A stretch of 64,000 nucleotides of DNA, taken from the NCBI GenBank assembly GCA_934130165.1, contig CAKOXO010000005.1:7738-71737 (forward strand), given 5' to 3'. Both the position numbers and the translations under genes were made by a program. The notes under the pieces were generated by a model, which saw nothing but the letters and a program-made list of their open reading frames with translations, was not told the origin of the DNA and made no database searches. Each line of letters begins with the position of its first letter. The first letter of the stretch is position 1. Below are positions 7,456 through 16,599 of this stretch, piece after piece. The stretch comes from an uncultured Bacilli bacterium. GTDB taxonomy: Bacteria > Bacillota_I > Bacilli_A > RF39 > UBA660.

Positions 7456-9255
7456 ATGGAAATACTAACACGTAAAGAAATAAAAAAAGAAGATAAATGG
7501 AATATAGATGCGGTATATGGAAGTATTGAAGAATTTAATAATGATGTAGACTTATTAGAAAAAGAGTTAGATAAACTTGTCTATATGGAGAAAAATTTTC
7601 TTTCTAATTCAAAAGAATTTAGTAATTTTTTTATTCAGGATGAGAAAGTATCAAGATTACTTGAAAAACTTTATATTTACGCTAATTGTAAAAATGATGA
7701 GGATAAGGGAAATAGTGTGTATCAAGAATTAAAGGGAAAAATAATTAATTTATTTGCTCTTTACAATGAAAAGACATCATCTGTTATTCCTAAAATTATA
7801 CAAGAAGATACTGAAACTATTAATAGATATGTTTTAGAACAAGAGTCATTAAAACCATATAAACACTTCTTTGAAACTATTATCAATAGAAAAATTCATA
7901 CTTTAGATGAAAAAGTAGAAAAAGTATTATCTATGTATCAGCCAGTTTTATCAGCCTCTGGTCAAACATCATCATATCTAACAAATGCAGATTTGAAGCT
8001 AGGGATGATTAAGGATGAAGATGGTAATGATGTTTCCTTAACAGAAGCAAATTACTCTACTTATATAAAATCACCTAATAGAGATGTTAGAAAACAAGCA
8101 TTTAAGAATTTGTATTCTGCATATAGTGGAGTTATTAATACTTTGTCATCAACATATTCAACTACTGTTAATATGGATTCTATAACCGCAAAACTTAGAA
8201 ATTATGATAATTCTATTTCAATGTATTTAAATCCTAATAAAATACCAATTGAATTATATAATAATTTAATTAGTGTTGTAAGAAATAATTTAGATACTTT
8301 GTATGATTATTATGACTTAAAGAAAGATATTTTGAATTTAGATGAATTTCATTTATATGACTCATATGCTAAAGTAATAAAGGATAATGATAGAAAGTAT
8401 ACTTTTGATGAAGCAAAAGATATTGTTATTAAAGCTTTAAGTGTTTATGGTGATGAGTATATTAATGTATTAAAAACGGCTTTTTCTGATGGTTGGATAG
8501 ATAAATATCCTAATAAGGGTAAAAAGTCAGGTGCATACTCTACGGGTAGTGTTGATACAATGCCTTATGTATTATTAAACTTTACTGGTGATTATAACGA
8601 TGTTTCAACACTTGCTCATGAATTAGGTCATTCTATGCATTCATATTTTACAGTGAAAAATAATCCATATATAACTGCAGATTATCCTATCTTTTTAGCA
8701 GAAATCGCATCAACTACTAATGAATTATTATTGAGTCATTATATGTATGAACATTCTACAAGTAAAGATGAAAAATTGTCTATTTTAAATGAAAAACTTG
8801 ATTTATTTAAAGCAACAATTTATCGTCAAACCATGTTTGCTGAATTTGAAAAAAATGCTCATGATTATGTTGATAGTGGCAATATTCTAACGAAAGATTA
8901 TTTAGATGATATGTATTATGATTTAAATAAAACATATTTTGGACCCAATGTAGTTATAGATGAAGATATAAAATATGAATGGGCTAGAATTCCACATTTC
9001 TATACTCCATTTTACGTATATCAATATGCTACAAGTTTATCTATTTCATGTTATGTAGCTTTAAATATTATCAATAAAACTCCTGGATTTGTTGAAAAAT
9101 ATTTAGAATTTTTACAATCAGGCGGAAGGGATTATCCTTTAGAAGTTTTGAAAATTATTGATGTTGATTTAAAAGATACTAAAGTATTTGAAAGTGCTTT
9201 GAAAGATTTTAAAAACACATTAGATGAATTTAAAAAAAATTATTATGAGAAGTAG
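7456..9255 (+). CDS. pepF: oligoendopeptidase F (M3 family metallopeptidase)
   Basis: 599 residues, typical of PepF. Cytoplasmic zinc peptidase that cuts medium-length peptides. The zinc motif HELGH lies at residues 388-392 ('LAHELGHSMHS'), followed by the third ligand region 'FLAEIASTTNE'. The C-terminal 'PHFYTPFYVYQYATSLSIS' segment is characteristic of the family. Ribosome site AAAGGA before the ATG. It sits between dnaK and dnaJ, which are normally adjacent, 11 bases before dnaJ, so it probably shares the heat-shock transcript at least partly. Confidence 0.93.
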   Translation: MEILTRKEIKKEDKWNIDAVYGSIEEFNNDVDLLEKELDKLVYMEKNFLSNSKEFSNFFIQDEKVSRLLEKLYIYANCKNDEDKGNSVYQELKGKIINLFALYNEKTSSVIPKIIQEDTETINRYVLEQESLKPYKHFFETIINRKIHTLDEKVEKVLSMYQPVLSASGQTSSYLTNADLKLGMIKDEDGNDVSLTEANYSTYIKSPNRDVRKQAFKNLYSAYSGVINTLSSTYSTTVNMDSITAKLRNYDNSISMYLNPNKIPIELYNNLISVVRNNLDTLYDYYDLKKDILNLDEFHLYDSYAKVIKDNDRKYTFDEAKDIVIKALSVYGDEYINVLKTAFSDGWIDKYPNKGKKSGAYSTGSVDTMPYVLLNFTGDYNDVSTLAHELGHSMHSYFTVKNNPYITADYPIFLAEIASTTNELLLSHYMYEHSTSKDEKLSILNEKLDLFKATIYRQTMFAEFEKNAHDYVDSGNILTKDYLDDMYYDLNKTYFGPNVVIDEDIKYEWARIPHFYTPFYVYQYATSLSISCYVALNIINKTPGFVEKYLEFLQSGGRDYPLEVLKIIDVDLKDTKVFESALKDFKNTLDEFKKNYYEK

Positions 9256-9266
9256 GAGGTATAAAA

Positions 9267-10409
9267 ATGGCAGATAAAAGAGATTATTATGAGGTTTTAG
9301 GGGTTAGTAAAACTGCTTCTGAACAAGAAATAAAAAGTGCTTTTAGAAAAAAGGCTAAACAATACCATCCAGATTTAAATAAAGACAATCCAGATGCTGC
9401 TGAAAAGTTTAAAGAAGCTCAAGAAGCTTATGAAGTTTTATCTGATGAGCAAAAAAGAAAAATGTATGATCAATATGGCCATGCCGGTGTATCAGGATCA
9501 GCATCTTCAGGATTTGGTGGTTTTGGTGGTGCCGGATTTGATGCTAGTGACTTTGATTTTGGTGATATTTTTGATAATATCTTCGGTGGTGGATTTGGTG
9601 GATTCACATCAAACGGAAGAAGTTCAAAATCACGTGCTAGTAGAGGTTCAGATTTACTTATGAGAATAAATCTTAGTTTCGATGAGGCTATATATGGTTG
9701 TGAAAAAGATATAAACTTAGATGTAGTAGAAGAATGTAGTGAATGTCACGGAGAAGGAGGATTTGATCCTGAAACCTGTGAAAGATGTCATGGAAGTGGA
9801 ACAATTACAACTGAACAACATACTATCTTAGGATCATTTGTTTCTAAAACTACTTGCCCTTCATGTCAAGGTGAAGGTAAAATCTTTAAAACAAAGTGTA
9901 ACACTTGTCGTGGAAAGGGTAGAGTAAAGAAAAACAAAACCATAACCGTTAATGTTCCCGCAGGTATAGATAATGGTAATAGACTTAGAGTATCTGGAAA
10001 GGGAAATCCTGGAACAAACGGGGGCCCTAATGGGGACTTATATTTAGAGTTCTATGTTGAGGAGCATGAATACTTTGTAAGAGATGGTGATGATATCTAT
10101 CTAGAGGTACCAATTACTATTACTGAGGCTATATTAGGTTGTAAAAAAACAATTCCTACATTATATGGCAATGTTAAATTAACAATACCAGCAGGAGTTG
10201 ATTCAGGAGATAAACAACGTATAAGAGGAAAAGGAATTGATAATAAAAATAAAGGCTCAAAAGGTAATATGTACGTAATTATGAAAGTCATTACACCTAA
10301 AAAACTTTCTAGAGAGCAAAAGAAACTTATAGAATCATTAAATAACACTAAATTGGATGATACTGTGATTAGTAAGTTTAATAAATTTACAGAAAAAAAC
10401 GGAAAATAA
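9267..10409 (+). CDS. dnaJ: chaperone DnaJ (Hsp40, type I)
   Basis: 380 residues. Co-chaperone that delivers substrates to DnaK and stimulates its ATPase. J domain at 1-70 with HPD at 34-36; Gly/Phe-rich linker about 77-115; four CxxCxGxG zinc repeats starting at Cys157 ('CSECHGEG', 'CERCHGSG', 'CPSCQGEG', 'CNTCRGKG'); then two beta-barrel domains with 'VNVPAGIDNG' and 'LTIPAGVDSGD'. A strong AGGAGG ribosome site precedes the ATG. Last gene of the heat-shock operon; the downstream side converges with a minus-strand gene. Confidence 0.97.
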   Translation: MADKRDYYEVLGVSKTASEQEIKSAFRKKAKQYHPDLNKDNPDAAEKFKEAQEAYEVLSDEQKRKMYDQYGHAGVSGSASSGFGGFGGAGFDASDFDFGDIFDNIFGGGFGGFTSNGRSSKSRASRGSDLLMRINLSFDEAIYGCEKDINLDVVEECSECHGEGGFDPETCERCHGSGTITTEQHTILGSFVSKTTCPSCQGEGKIFKTKCNTCRGKGRVKKNKTITVNVPAGIDNGNRLRVSGKGNPGTNGGPNGDLYLEFYVEEHEYFVRDGDDIYLEVPITITEAILGCKKTIPTLYGNVKLTIPAGVDSGDKQRIRGKGIDNKNKGSKGNMYVIMKVITPKKLSREQKKLIESLNNTKLDDTVISKFNKFTEKNGK

Positions 10410-10433
10410 GCTATTATTTTCTTTTTTTATTCC

Positions 10434-10456
10434 ATAAAAAAACTAGCTTTGCTAGT
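10434..10456 (-). terminator. intrinsic terminator of the 10459-10866 gene
   Basis: ACTAGC-AAA-GCTAGT on the minus strand followed by seven T. It lies just past the stop codon and between convergent genes. Confidence 0.85.
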
Positions 10457-10458
10457 AT

Positions 10459-10866
10459 TTATACTTCTTTATATAAAACTAGTTTCTTGCTAGAGTTTTG
10501 CATTTCTTTCTTCATTTCAATATAATCAGCACCAAGTGCCTTTTGTGTAGGTTCATTACCTATTTCAACGATGGCAACATCTTCATCAGTATTTAAATTA
10601 TCTAAACCATCATGAAAGTATTCTTTAGCCTTTTTCCATCCAAATCTTAGGGAATAACAAGCTATTGCATGATATGTTTTATCATCTATATCTTTTGATA
10701 TAACAGAGCCTAATTTGTTAGAATCGCCTTTTTCTAATTCACTAAAGCCCATATCTACAAGCTTTCTTGTATATACTGAATCACTGATACCTTCCTTATT
10801 GATTGCAAAAACAACGTGTTTTTCTTCACAGTTAAAAATAGATCCAAACTTGACTTTTTTAATCAT
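10459..10866 (-). CDS. uncharacterised small protein
   Basis: 135 residues, not recognised. It is soluble, with alternating hydrophobic strands and helices: 'KHVVFAINKEG', 'YHAIACYSLRFGW', 'DVAIVEIGNEPTQKALGADY' and a final 'KKLVLYKEV' strand. The layout is a little like a compact macro-type alpha/beta domain, but I see no ADP-ribose motif and this is speculative. It has its own promoter, a ribosome site (AGGAGGG) and a terminator, so it is a single-gene unit. Confidence 0.75.
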   Translation of the reverse strand: MIKKVKFGSIFNCEEKHVVFAINKEGISDSVYTRKLVDMGFSELEKGDSNKLGSVISKDIDDKTYHAIACYSLRFGWKKAKEYFHDGLDNLNTDEDVAIVEIGNEPTQKALGADYIEMKKEMQNSSKKLVLYKEV

Positions 10867-10889
10867 ATAAACCCTCCTGACAGTTCTAT

Positions 10890-10918
10890 ATTATACATTA
10901 ATATATCATTGTGTGCAA
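10890..10918 (-). promoter_or_regulatory. promoter of the 10459-10866 gene
   Basis: Minus-strand TTGCAC, 17 bases, TATAAT. It overlaps the 3' end of the rnhC coding region. Confidence 0.6.
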
Positions 10919-11803
10919 TATTCTTTCAGTATTTTTAAAATTTAGTTTACATACTTCTTTTAATTTTTTTTCTCCGTATTTTGCAACTAATTCTTCACCA
11001 ATTTTATCTACATCTTTAGATGCTCCCTTTACTAATGGAAGTTTTACTTCATCACATAATTTATCAAACTCTTTTAAGAATATATACCTACTAATTATAG
11101 ATGAACATGCTACTGCTAAATTTTTATCTTCTGCTTTAGTCATAAATGTAATACCTTTTTGAATATTATTAATTCCTTTTAAATACTCATAATATCTTTT
11201 TTCTCTTGCAAATTCATCAACTATAATATAATCATATTTTGGGTTTTCTTCATGAATTAATTGGTATAATACTTTGTTATGCATAATTGATTTAATCTTA
11301 TTCATATTTACATCTTTTGTGTATTTAGCATTGTACTCACTATTTGTTAATATTAAAGATCTATATTTTACTTTTTTTACAATTTCAGGAGCTATTTTTT
11401 TGATTTTTTCATCATTAATCTTTTTAGAATCACCAACACCTAGTTTTTCTAAAAATGAAACATCTTCTTTTTTTACATAAGATGCAGTTACAACGATAGG
11501 TCCAAAATAATCTCCCGTACCAACTTCATCTGATCCAACAGATGAACAGTTATGATATAATGTAGTAGTTTTATCCTCTTTTTTTTCTTTTGCCTGTTCT
11601 GAAACTATTCCCCACATTGATGCATCAACATCAGCACTTTTGCCTTGAAACATAACTTTTCCAGATTCATACATTGTTATAACTGTATCTTCTTCTTCAG
11701 CTTGAAAAACTACATAAGGAATCTTTTTATCTCTCATTTTATCTTTATAATATTCAATCATTTTTTCCTTTACTTCATCATTTACCTTTATTACAACGTT
11801 CAC
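10898..11803 (-). CDS. rnhC: ribonuclease HIII
   Basis: 301 residues, normal length. Cleaves the RNA strand of RNA-DNA hybrids. The N-terminal TBP-like substrate-binding extension that distinguishes RNase HIII from HII occupies roughly residues 1-80. The catalytic core starts with 'GSDEVGTGDYFGP', giving Asp92, Glu93 and Asp98, and includes 'IVDEFA' and 'KAEDKNLAVACSSIISRY'. The start is GTG at 11803 behind GAGGTGATT. It is divergent from the cvpA-like gene, the same neighbour as in Bacillus (rnhC near yshB). Confidence 0.93.
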   Translation of the reverse strand: MNVVIKVNDEVKEKMIEYYKDKMRDKKIPYVVFQAEEEDTVITMYESGKVMFQGKSADVDASMWGIVSEQAKEKKEDKTTTLYHNCSSVGSDEVGTGDYFGPIVVTASYVKKEDVSFLEKLGVGDSKKINDEKIKKIAPEIVKKVKYRSLILTNSEYNAKYTKDVNMNKIKSIMHNKVLYQLIHEENPKYDYIIVDEFAREKRYYEYLKGINNIQKGITFMTKAEDKNLAVACSSIISRYIFLKEFDKLCDEVKLPLVKGASKDVDKIGEELVAKYGEKKLKEVCKLNFKNTERILHTMIY

Positions 11804-11876
11804 GTAATCACCTCAATTTAATTATAGCATATTTTTAAGTGATAAGTTATAATAAAAATAAAGGAGGAACTAATTT

Positions 11877-12566
11877 ATGAATATCTTAGATATCGTTATA
11901 ATACTTTTGTTATTACTTTCATTAATAACGGGTATGAAAAGAGGTTTATTAAAAGAAGGAGTAATGCTTATAGGGGTTATAGTTATATACATAATATCTT
12001 TTTGTTTGAAGGATAAAATAGGGCTATTATTATGTAAAATATTACCGTTTTTTAAGTTTGATGGAATAGTAGCAATAAATATATTAATATATCAATTAAT
12101 AGCTTTTGTTTTGATAGCATCTATACTATTTAGTATTTATAGTATTGTTTTAAAATTAACTGGTATAATTCAAAAATTAGTTGATTTAACCATAATTCTA
12201 ACCATACCATCAAAGATATTAGGAGCTATACTAGGACTTATTGAAGGTTATATTATAATATTTATTATTCTAATAACCTTATCAATTCCATTAGGTAGTA
12301 CGGAAGTATTTTCAAGATCAAATCTAAATCAAAAAATCATGAAAGAAACACCAATTCTTAGTAATTCATTTAACAATATAAATAATCTTATTTTAGATAT
12401 TTATGATGTTAATAGTGATATTTCAAAAAAAGATGTAGATAAAACTAATACAAAATTACTTAATATGTATTTAAAATATGATATCTTAAATAAAAAACAA
12501 TTAAATGATATAATTACTACTGGAAAGTTAGATAATATAAGTAATATAGATAAATATAAAGCCTAA
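11877..12566 (+). CDS. CvpA family membrane protein
   Basis: 229 residues with four hydrophobic segments in the first 150 and a polar C-terminal tail. The opening 'MNILDIVIILLLLLSLITGMKRGLLKE' pattern, with GxxRG after the first membrane helix, is the CvpA signature. Family members include the colicin V production accessory protein and Bacillus YshB; the molecular role is poorly known and has been linked to envelope stress. Ribosome site AAAGGAGG. Adjacent to rnhC as in Bacillus. Confidence 0.8.
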   Translation: MNILDIVIILLLLLSLITGMKRGLLKEGVMLIGVIVIYIISFCLKDKIGLLLCKILPFFKFDGIVAINILIYQLIAFVLIASILFSIYSIVLKLTGIIQKLVDLTIILTIPSKILGAILGLIEGYIIIFIILITLSIPLGSTEVFSRSNLNQKIMKETPILSNSFNNINNLILDIYDVNSDISKKDVDKTNTKLLNMYLKYDILNKKQLNDIITTGKLDNISNIDKYKA

Positions 12567-12650
12567 TGCAACTAATATTTTACAAAAAACAACCTAAAAT
12601 AGGTAGAATGCAACCATGTTATTTAGTATGATTTTTTTGAGGTGATCAAA

Positions 12651-13997
12651 ATGAATTTTTGTAACAATTTACAAAAACTGAGAAAAAATAAAAATATTTC
12701 TCAAGAACAATTAGCAGAGGAGTTAGGAGTTTCTAGACAAGCTGTTTCAAAATGGGAAAGCGGAGCTAGTTATCCTGAAATGGATAAACTAGTCCTGTTA
12801 TGTAAAACATTTAACTGTAATCTAGATGACTTAATAAATAAGGATATAACCCAGATTGAGGATTTATCTAGTTCGAAAAAAATACTTACTAATTTTATTA
12901 AAAGTATAGGTGATGGAATTACTAAAACTATAAAGATGATTGAAAATTTTAGTTTTAAAGACCTTGTTAAGTTTATAATACAAATACTTGTAATAGTGCT
13001 TGTTATTGCAATATGTAGAATTCCATTTTCACTAGTTGAGGATGCTGTTTATAATATATTATCAGAATATCAAAATAATGTAATATGTAATGTTTTCCTA
13101 ACATTCTTTGAATTTATTATTTCAATAGGATATAGTGTTTTTGCAATTATAACTTTCTTTTATATTTATAAAGTTAAATTTTTGAATGAAGCAGAAATAA
13201 TAAAACAAGAAAATAATGCCAAAACAAGTGATACGAATAAACAAATAAAATCTAGTGATAAATATATTATAAAATCAAATAAAATGACAATACTAGAATT
13301 TTTAACTATGTTACTGATTTGGTTTTTAAAGTTTATGGTAATTGTTTTTATGATTCCAACACTTATATCTTTATTAACTACAATAGTATGTTTTACTTTA
13401 TTTATTGTATTGTTATTTAAAGGATTATTACTAACTGGACCTATTCTAATTACAATTAGTCTTATAGTTTTTGGAGTAGTACTTCTAGAAATTATGTTTA
13501 ATTTTATAGTAAATAAGAAGTCTACCTATAAAAGGGTATTCATTGCTATGATATCTTCTATAGCAGTTTTTGGAATAGGTGTCTTATTCTCAATGATATA
13601 CTTTTCTAATTTGAAATTAATGGATAGACCATCTCCTAAATTTAAAAATAAAAAAATGGAACAAGTAATTTCTATGAATGATAGTTTATTTATACATAAC
13701 TATAATGGAAATATTAATTATGAAGTTGATCCAAATATGTCTAATGATGAAGTTAAATTGGTGTTATCTTATTACAGCAATACCATTACACCTAAAGTAA
13801 ATAAAAATGATGATAATACATATTCTATAGGAGTAATTCAATCTAAATATTTTAGAATGCAGGATTACACAGATGATATAATTAATAATTTAAAGAAAAA
13901 GAGAGTATATACATATTATGGAGTAAATGATATAAATGTTTCCGTTTTTGCATCAGAGGAAAATATCAATAAAATTAAGGAAAATTATTATAAATAA
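12651..13997 (+). CDS. XRE-type transcriptional regulator fused to a multi-pass membrane domain
   Basis: 448 residues. Residues 1-65 are a canonical helix-turn-helix ('NISQEQLAEELGVSRQAVSKWE'). Four to six hydrophobic segments follow (about 105-150, 210-260, 270-320), then an extracytoplasmic or cytoplasmic C-terminal domain of about 110 residues with beta-strand character. Membrane-tethered XRE regulators of this design occur in Firmicutes and are presumed to sense envelope signals; the ligand is unknown. The start at 12651 follows GAGGTGATC; an in-frame GTG at 12642 lies inside that site. Single-gene unit converging on yigZ. Confidence 0.8.
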   Translation: MNFCNNLQKLRKNKNISQEQLAEELGVSRQAVSKWESGASYPEMDKLVLLCKTFNCNLDDLINKDITQIEDLSSSKKILTNFIKSIGDGITKTIKMIENFSFKDLVKFIIQILVIVLVIAICRIPFSLVEDAVYNILSEYQNNVICNVFLTFFEFIISIGYSVFAIITFFYIYKVKFLNEAEIIKQENNAKTSDTNKQIKSSDKYIIKSNKMTILEFLTMLLIWFLKFMVIVFMIPTLISLLTTIVCFTLFIVLLFKGLLLTGPILITISLIVFGVVLLEIMFNFIVNKKSTYKRVFIAMISSIAVFGIGVLFSMIYFSNLKLMDRPSPKFKNKKMEQVISMNDSLFIHNYNGNINYEVDPNMSNDEVKLVLSYYSNTITPKVNKNDDNTYSIGVIQSKYFRMQDYTDDIINNLKKKRVYTYYGVNDINVSVFASEENINKIKENYYK

Positions 13998-14005
13998 AAA
14001 AAGAG

Positions 14006-14584
14006 TTAACTCCTTTTTTCTATTAATATATTATCTAAAATTTTGTATGAATAGTTATCTAATTTATTAAGTATTTCATCCTTTATTTTTACCATGTAAG
14101 TTATTTTTACATCAAAATTTTTACTAACTATTTCTTCGTCTTTTAAAATATAGTTTATTTTATCTTGAATATCATAATCAAAAGTTAATTCTATTAATTT
14201 TCCATTTTGTAATTTGTTAATATTTACTAAGGCTAATGTATCTTTAACACTTTTAGAATATGCTCTTACTAATCCTCCGGCACCCAATTTTATTCCACCA
14301 AAATATCTTACAACTATTGCTAATATATTAGTTATTTTTTCTTTTTCTAAGACATTTAATATAGGCATACCGGCAGTTCCACCTGGTTCTCCATCATCAC
14401 TTGATTTCTTGTTGGAATCAACAATATATGCATAACAATAATGAGTTGCTTTTGGATATGACTTTTTAATATTATCTAAAATGTCAGAAACGTCATTTTT
14501 AGATTTAATTTTAAAAAGGAGAGTAATGAATTTTGAATTTTTAATTATTGTTTCACCTTTTGTGTTTTTATCAATTGTATACAT
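14006..14584 (-). CDS. YigZ/YvyE (IMPACT) family protein
   Basis: 192 residues. The N-terminal UPF0029/IMPACT domain is clear: 'ATHYCYAYIVD', 'SSDDGEPGGTAGMPIL' and 'VVRYFGGIKLGAGGLVRAYS'. A C-terminal DUF1949-like domain follows. The family is linked to translation regulation in eukaryotes and is of uncertain function in bacteria. GGTGA-type ribosome site (AGGTTAT) before the ATG. The 3' end faces the XRE-membrane gene. Confidence 0.88.
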   Translation of the reverse strand: MYTIDKNTKGETIIKNSKFITLLFKIKSKNDVSDILDNIKKSYPKATHYCYAYIVDSNKKSSDDGEPGGTAGMPILNVLEKEKITNILAIVVRYFGGIKLGAGGLVRAYSKSVKDTLALVNINKLQNGKLIELTFDYDIQDKINYILKDEEIVSKNFDVKITYMVKIKDEILNKLDNYSYKILDNILIEKRS

Positions 14585-14659
14585 ATAACCTCACCAAGAT
14601 AATTATATCTTATAATAGTTAAAAATAATAGTATTTTCTTTGTAATACAATAATAGAAA

Positions 14660-14688
14660 TTGACAAAATCACAGTTTTATGGTATAAT
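14660..14688 (+). promoter_or_regulatory. strong sigma-A promoter
   Basis: TTGACA, 17 bases, TATAAT, with TGG giving an extended -10. It drives the 14720-15100 gene from the region divergent to yigZ. Confidence 0.85.
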
Positions 14689-14719
14689 GTGTTCACTTTA
14701 ATAAGAGGGGGAATTTATT

Positions 14720-15100
14720 ATGAAAATAGGTTTAGATCAAATATATAATGGTAATATTTCAGAGGTTGTTGATGTTGATATAGTTACAGAGTCAATTAGT
14801 CCTACAGTAGCTGTAGCTAAAAGCGTCCCTAAAACGCAATTAATAAAAGAGGATGCCTGTCTAATAAAAATCAAAGATGGACTATATGTTGATATTGATA
14901 ATATTAGAAGTTTATCTGACAGAGTTAAATTAAAAAGAGAGCTTAGAAGAGAAAAAAAGAAAAGAAACAATCTTTTAATACATACAACTGGTTCTTTAGT
15001 AGAACAATTAGTAGTTGATGATTCTGAAATTAAACCACTTTATCCAAATGAAAATAAAAAAATACCATTAAGAAAAATTAAAAAAATTAGAAATAAATAA
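14720..15100 (+). CDS. uncharacterised protein, probably strongly expressed
   Basis: 126 residues, not recognised. The N-terminal half is acidic with Val/Ile strands ('SEVVDVDIVTESISPTVAVAKS'); the second half holds a Lys/Arg/Glu-rich helix (about 73-90) and a basic tail ending KKIRNK. No signal peptide or membrane segment. It has a near-perfect promoter, an AGAGGGGG ribosome site and a terminator, so it forms an isolated unit that should be well expressed. The basic tail could contact nucleic acid, but nothing shows this directly. Confidence 0.75.
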   Translation: MKIGLDQIYNGNISEVVDVDIVTESISPTVAVAKSVPKTQLIKEDACLIKIKDGLYVDIDNIRSLSDRVKLKRELRREKKKRNNLLIHTTGSLVEQLVVDDSEIKPLYPNENKKIPLRKIKKIRNK

Positions 15101-15105
15101 TTTTT

Positions 15106-15146
15106 AAAGAATAAACTTTAATTATGTAAATGTTTATTCTTTTTTG
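15106..15146 (+). terminator. intrinsic terminator
   Basis: AAAGAATAAAC pairs with GTTTATTCTTT across a 15-base loop, then a T run. Confidence 0.8.
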
Positions 15147-15257
15147 TATAAGAAATTAAATACTAGAGATTATGAAATAAAGATTTATTTTTATCTTTTT
15201 GTTTCTTAATTTGATTTACATAATGAATAAATATGATATAATTAAAATGGTGATGAT

Positions 15258-16400
15258 ATGTTAAAAAAGGATAAAAAAATTGATGTTGAAAGTTTAAATG
15301 AACTTATATCAACTGGTAAAAAAATATTAAGAGTTAGTTTTATAGCTATAATAATTGGGGTTATAGTGCTTGGATTATATTTGCTTAATTCCTTAAATGT
15401 TTTTAGAATAATAAAAGAATTATTAGTAGTCATTTCTCCAGTATTTATTGGTTTAATACTTGCCTGGCTGTTAGACCCAGTTGTTAAAATACTGCAAAGA
15501 AGAAAAATACCTAGGTTGGTTGCTTGTATTTTTGTATATTTAGTTTTTATTGGTTTAATTGTAACTTTATTGATAGTTATGATGCCATCATTTGTATCTC
15601 AAATAAAAGATTTTGTAAATACAATACCATCAATATTAACTGATTTAAAAATGCTTATATCTGATGTAGTTAATTCATTTAGTAGTAATAATGGAATAGA
15701 TTTAGGTTATGTAAAAAAACAAATTTTTTCTACTATAAATTCGCTAAGTAATAACTTAACTAACAATTTACCTGATACATTAATAAATATCGCAACTAGT
15801 GTAATAAGTGGGGGAATGTTTGTAATTCTTGGTCTTATGATTGGTTTTTATATGTTATATGACTTTGATAAGGTTAGTGTTGGAATTATTAATATGTTAC
15901 CTAAAACATGGAGAAGTGATGCTAGAGAGTTAACAAATAGAATAAATCATTCGTTAAGAGAGTATGTAACCGGAGTTTTATTAGTTATGTCACTTGTATT
16001 TATCACTCAAAGTATTGGTCTTAGCATAGCTGGACTTAAATCTCCTCTTGTTTTTGCACTATTTTGTGCAATTACAGATGTAATACCATACTTTGGACCA
16101 TATATAGGAGCAATTCCAGCAGTTATTGTAGGATTTACAATTTCTCCTTGGGTTGGAATAGGGTGTGTTATTTCAATAGTTGTTGTACAAATATTAGAAA
16201 ACAATTTTTATCAACCACTTATAATGGGTCATACTATGAAGTTACATCCTGTTACAATTATGGCTGGACTATTGATTTTTGAACATTTCTTTGGTATTAT
16301 AGGTATGATTGTTGCAACTCCTGTTATAGCATGTATAAAAGTAATTTTTACGTTTATTGATGAAAAGAAAAATGTAATGCAAAAAATAAAAGGTGAATAA
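15258..16400 (+). CDS. AI-2E family (TerC-unrelated, YrrI/YdiK-like) permease
   Basis: 380 residues with about eight membrane segments, the usual size for the AI-2E transporter (UPF0118) family. Recognisable family patterns are 'SPVFIGLILAWLLDP' near residue 60, a large polar loop with amphipathic helices (110-180), 'ITDVIPYFGPYIGAIPA' at about 270 and 'HPVTIMAGLLIFEHFFGIIGMIVATPV' near the end. Members have been proposed to export AI-2 or exchange sodium and protons; the substrate here is unknown. In Bacillus a homologue (yrrI) lies next to alaS, as here. Confidence 0.88.
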   Translation: MLKKDKKIDVESLNELISTGKKILRVSFIAIIIGVIVLGLYLLNSLNVFRIIKELLVVISPVFIGLILAWLLDPVVKILQRRKIPRLVACIFVYLVFIGLIVTLLIVMMPSFVSQIKDFVNTIPSILTDLKMLISDVVNSFSSNNGIDLGYVKKQIFSTINSLSNNLTNNLPDTLINIATSVISGGMFVILGLMIGFYMLYDFDKVSVGIINMLPKTWRSDARELTNRINHSLREYVTGVLLVMSLVFITQSIGLSIAGLKSPLVFALFCAITDVIPYFGPYIGAIPAVIVGFTISPWVGIGCVISIVVVQILENNFYQPLIMGHTMKLHPVTIMAGLLIFEHFFGIIGMIVATPVIACIKVIFTFIDEKKNVMQKIKGE

Positions 16401-16404
16401 AACG

Positions 16405-16580
16405 TTGATAAAGATAAGTAGTAAAATATTTTATTTAAGAGAGTTAATGGTTGGTGAAAATTAACATAAAAATTTTATGAAAGCTACTTTTGAGTTTTAA
16501 AGGGAGACCGTTATCTAAATTAAGACCAAGTTAGGATGGTACCGGGTATTATTAATATCCTCCTAATCTGGTCTTTTATT
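16405..16580 (+). promoter_or_regulatory. T-box riboswitch, probably tRNA-Ala responsive
   Basis: The leader has a Stem I region with the 5' AGTA element (near 16417-16420) and, on its 3' side, GAAAGCTAC at 16480-16488, where GCT (Ala) is the likely specifier. The T-box bulge TGGTACC lies at 16537-16543; its fourth base U would pair with an A discriminator, as in tRNA-Ala. A competing terminator (AGACCA at 16523 with TGGTCT at 16569, plus GTTAGGA/TCCTCCTAA) ends in a T run. Uncharged tRNA-Ala would stabilise the antiterminator and turn on the operon. The overlapping triplet AGC (Ser) is an alternative specifier but does not fit the presence of alaS. Confidence 0.88.
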
Positions 16581-16599
16581 TGTATAAAAGGAGAATAAT

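Noticed and set aside
11877..12566. Colicin V production operon
   Set aside because: CvpA is a general membrane family; no bacteriocin genes are nearby.
16480..16488. AGC (Ser) as T-box specifier
   Set aside because: The triplet overlaps GCT, and alaS downstream plus the U in TGGT favour alanine.
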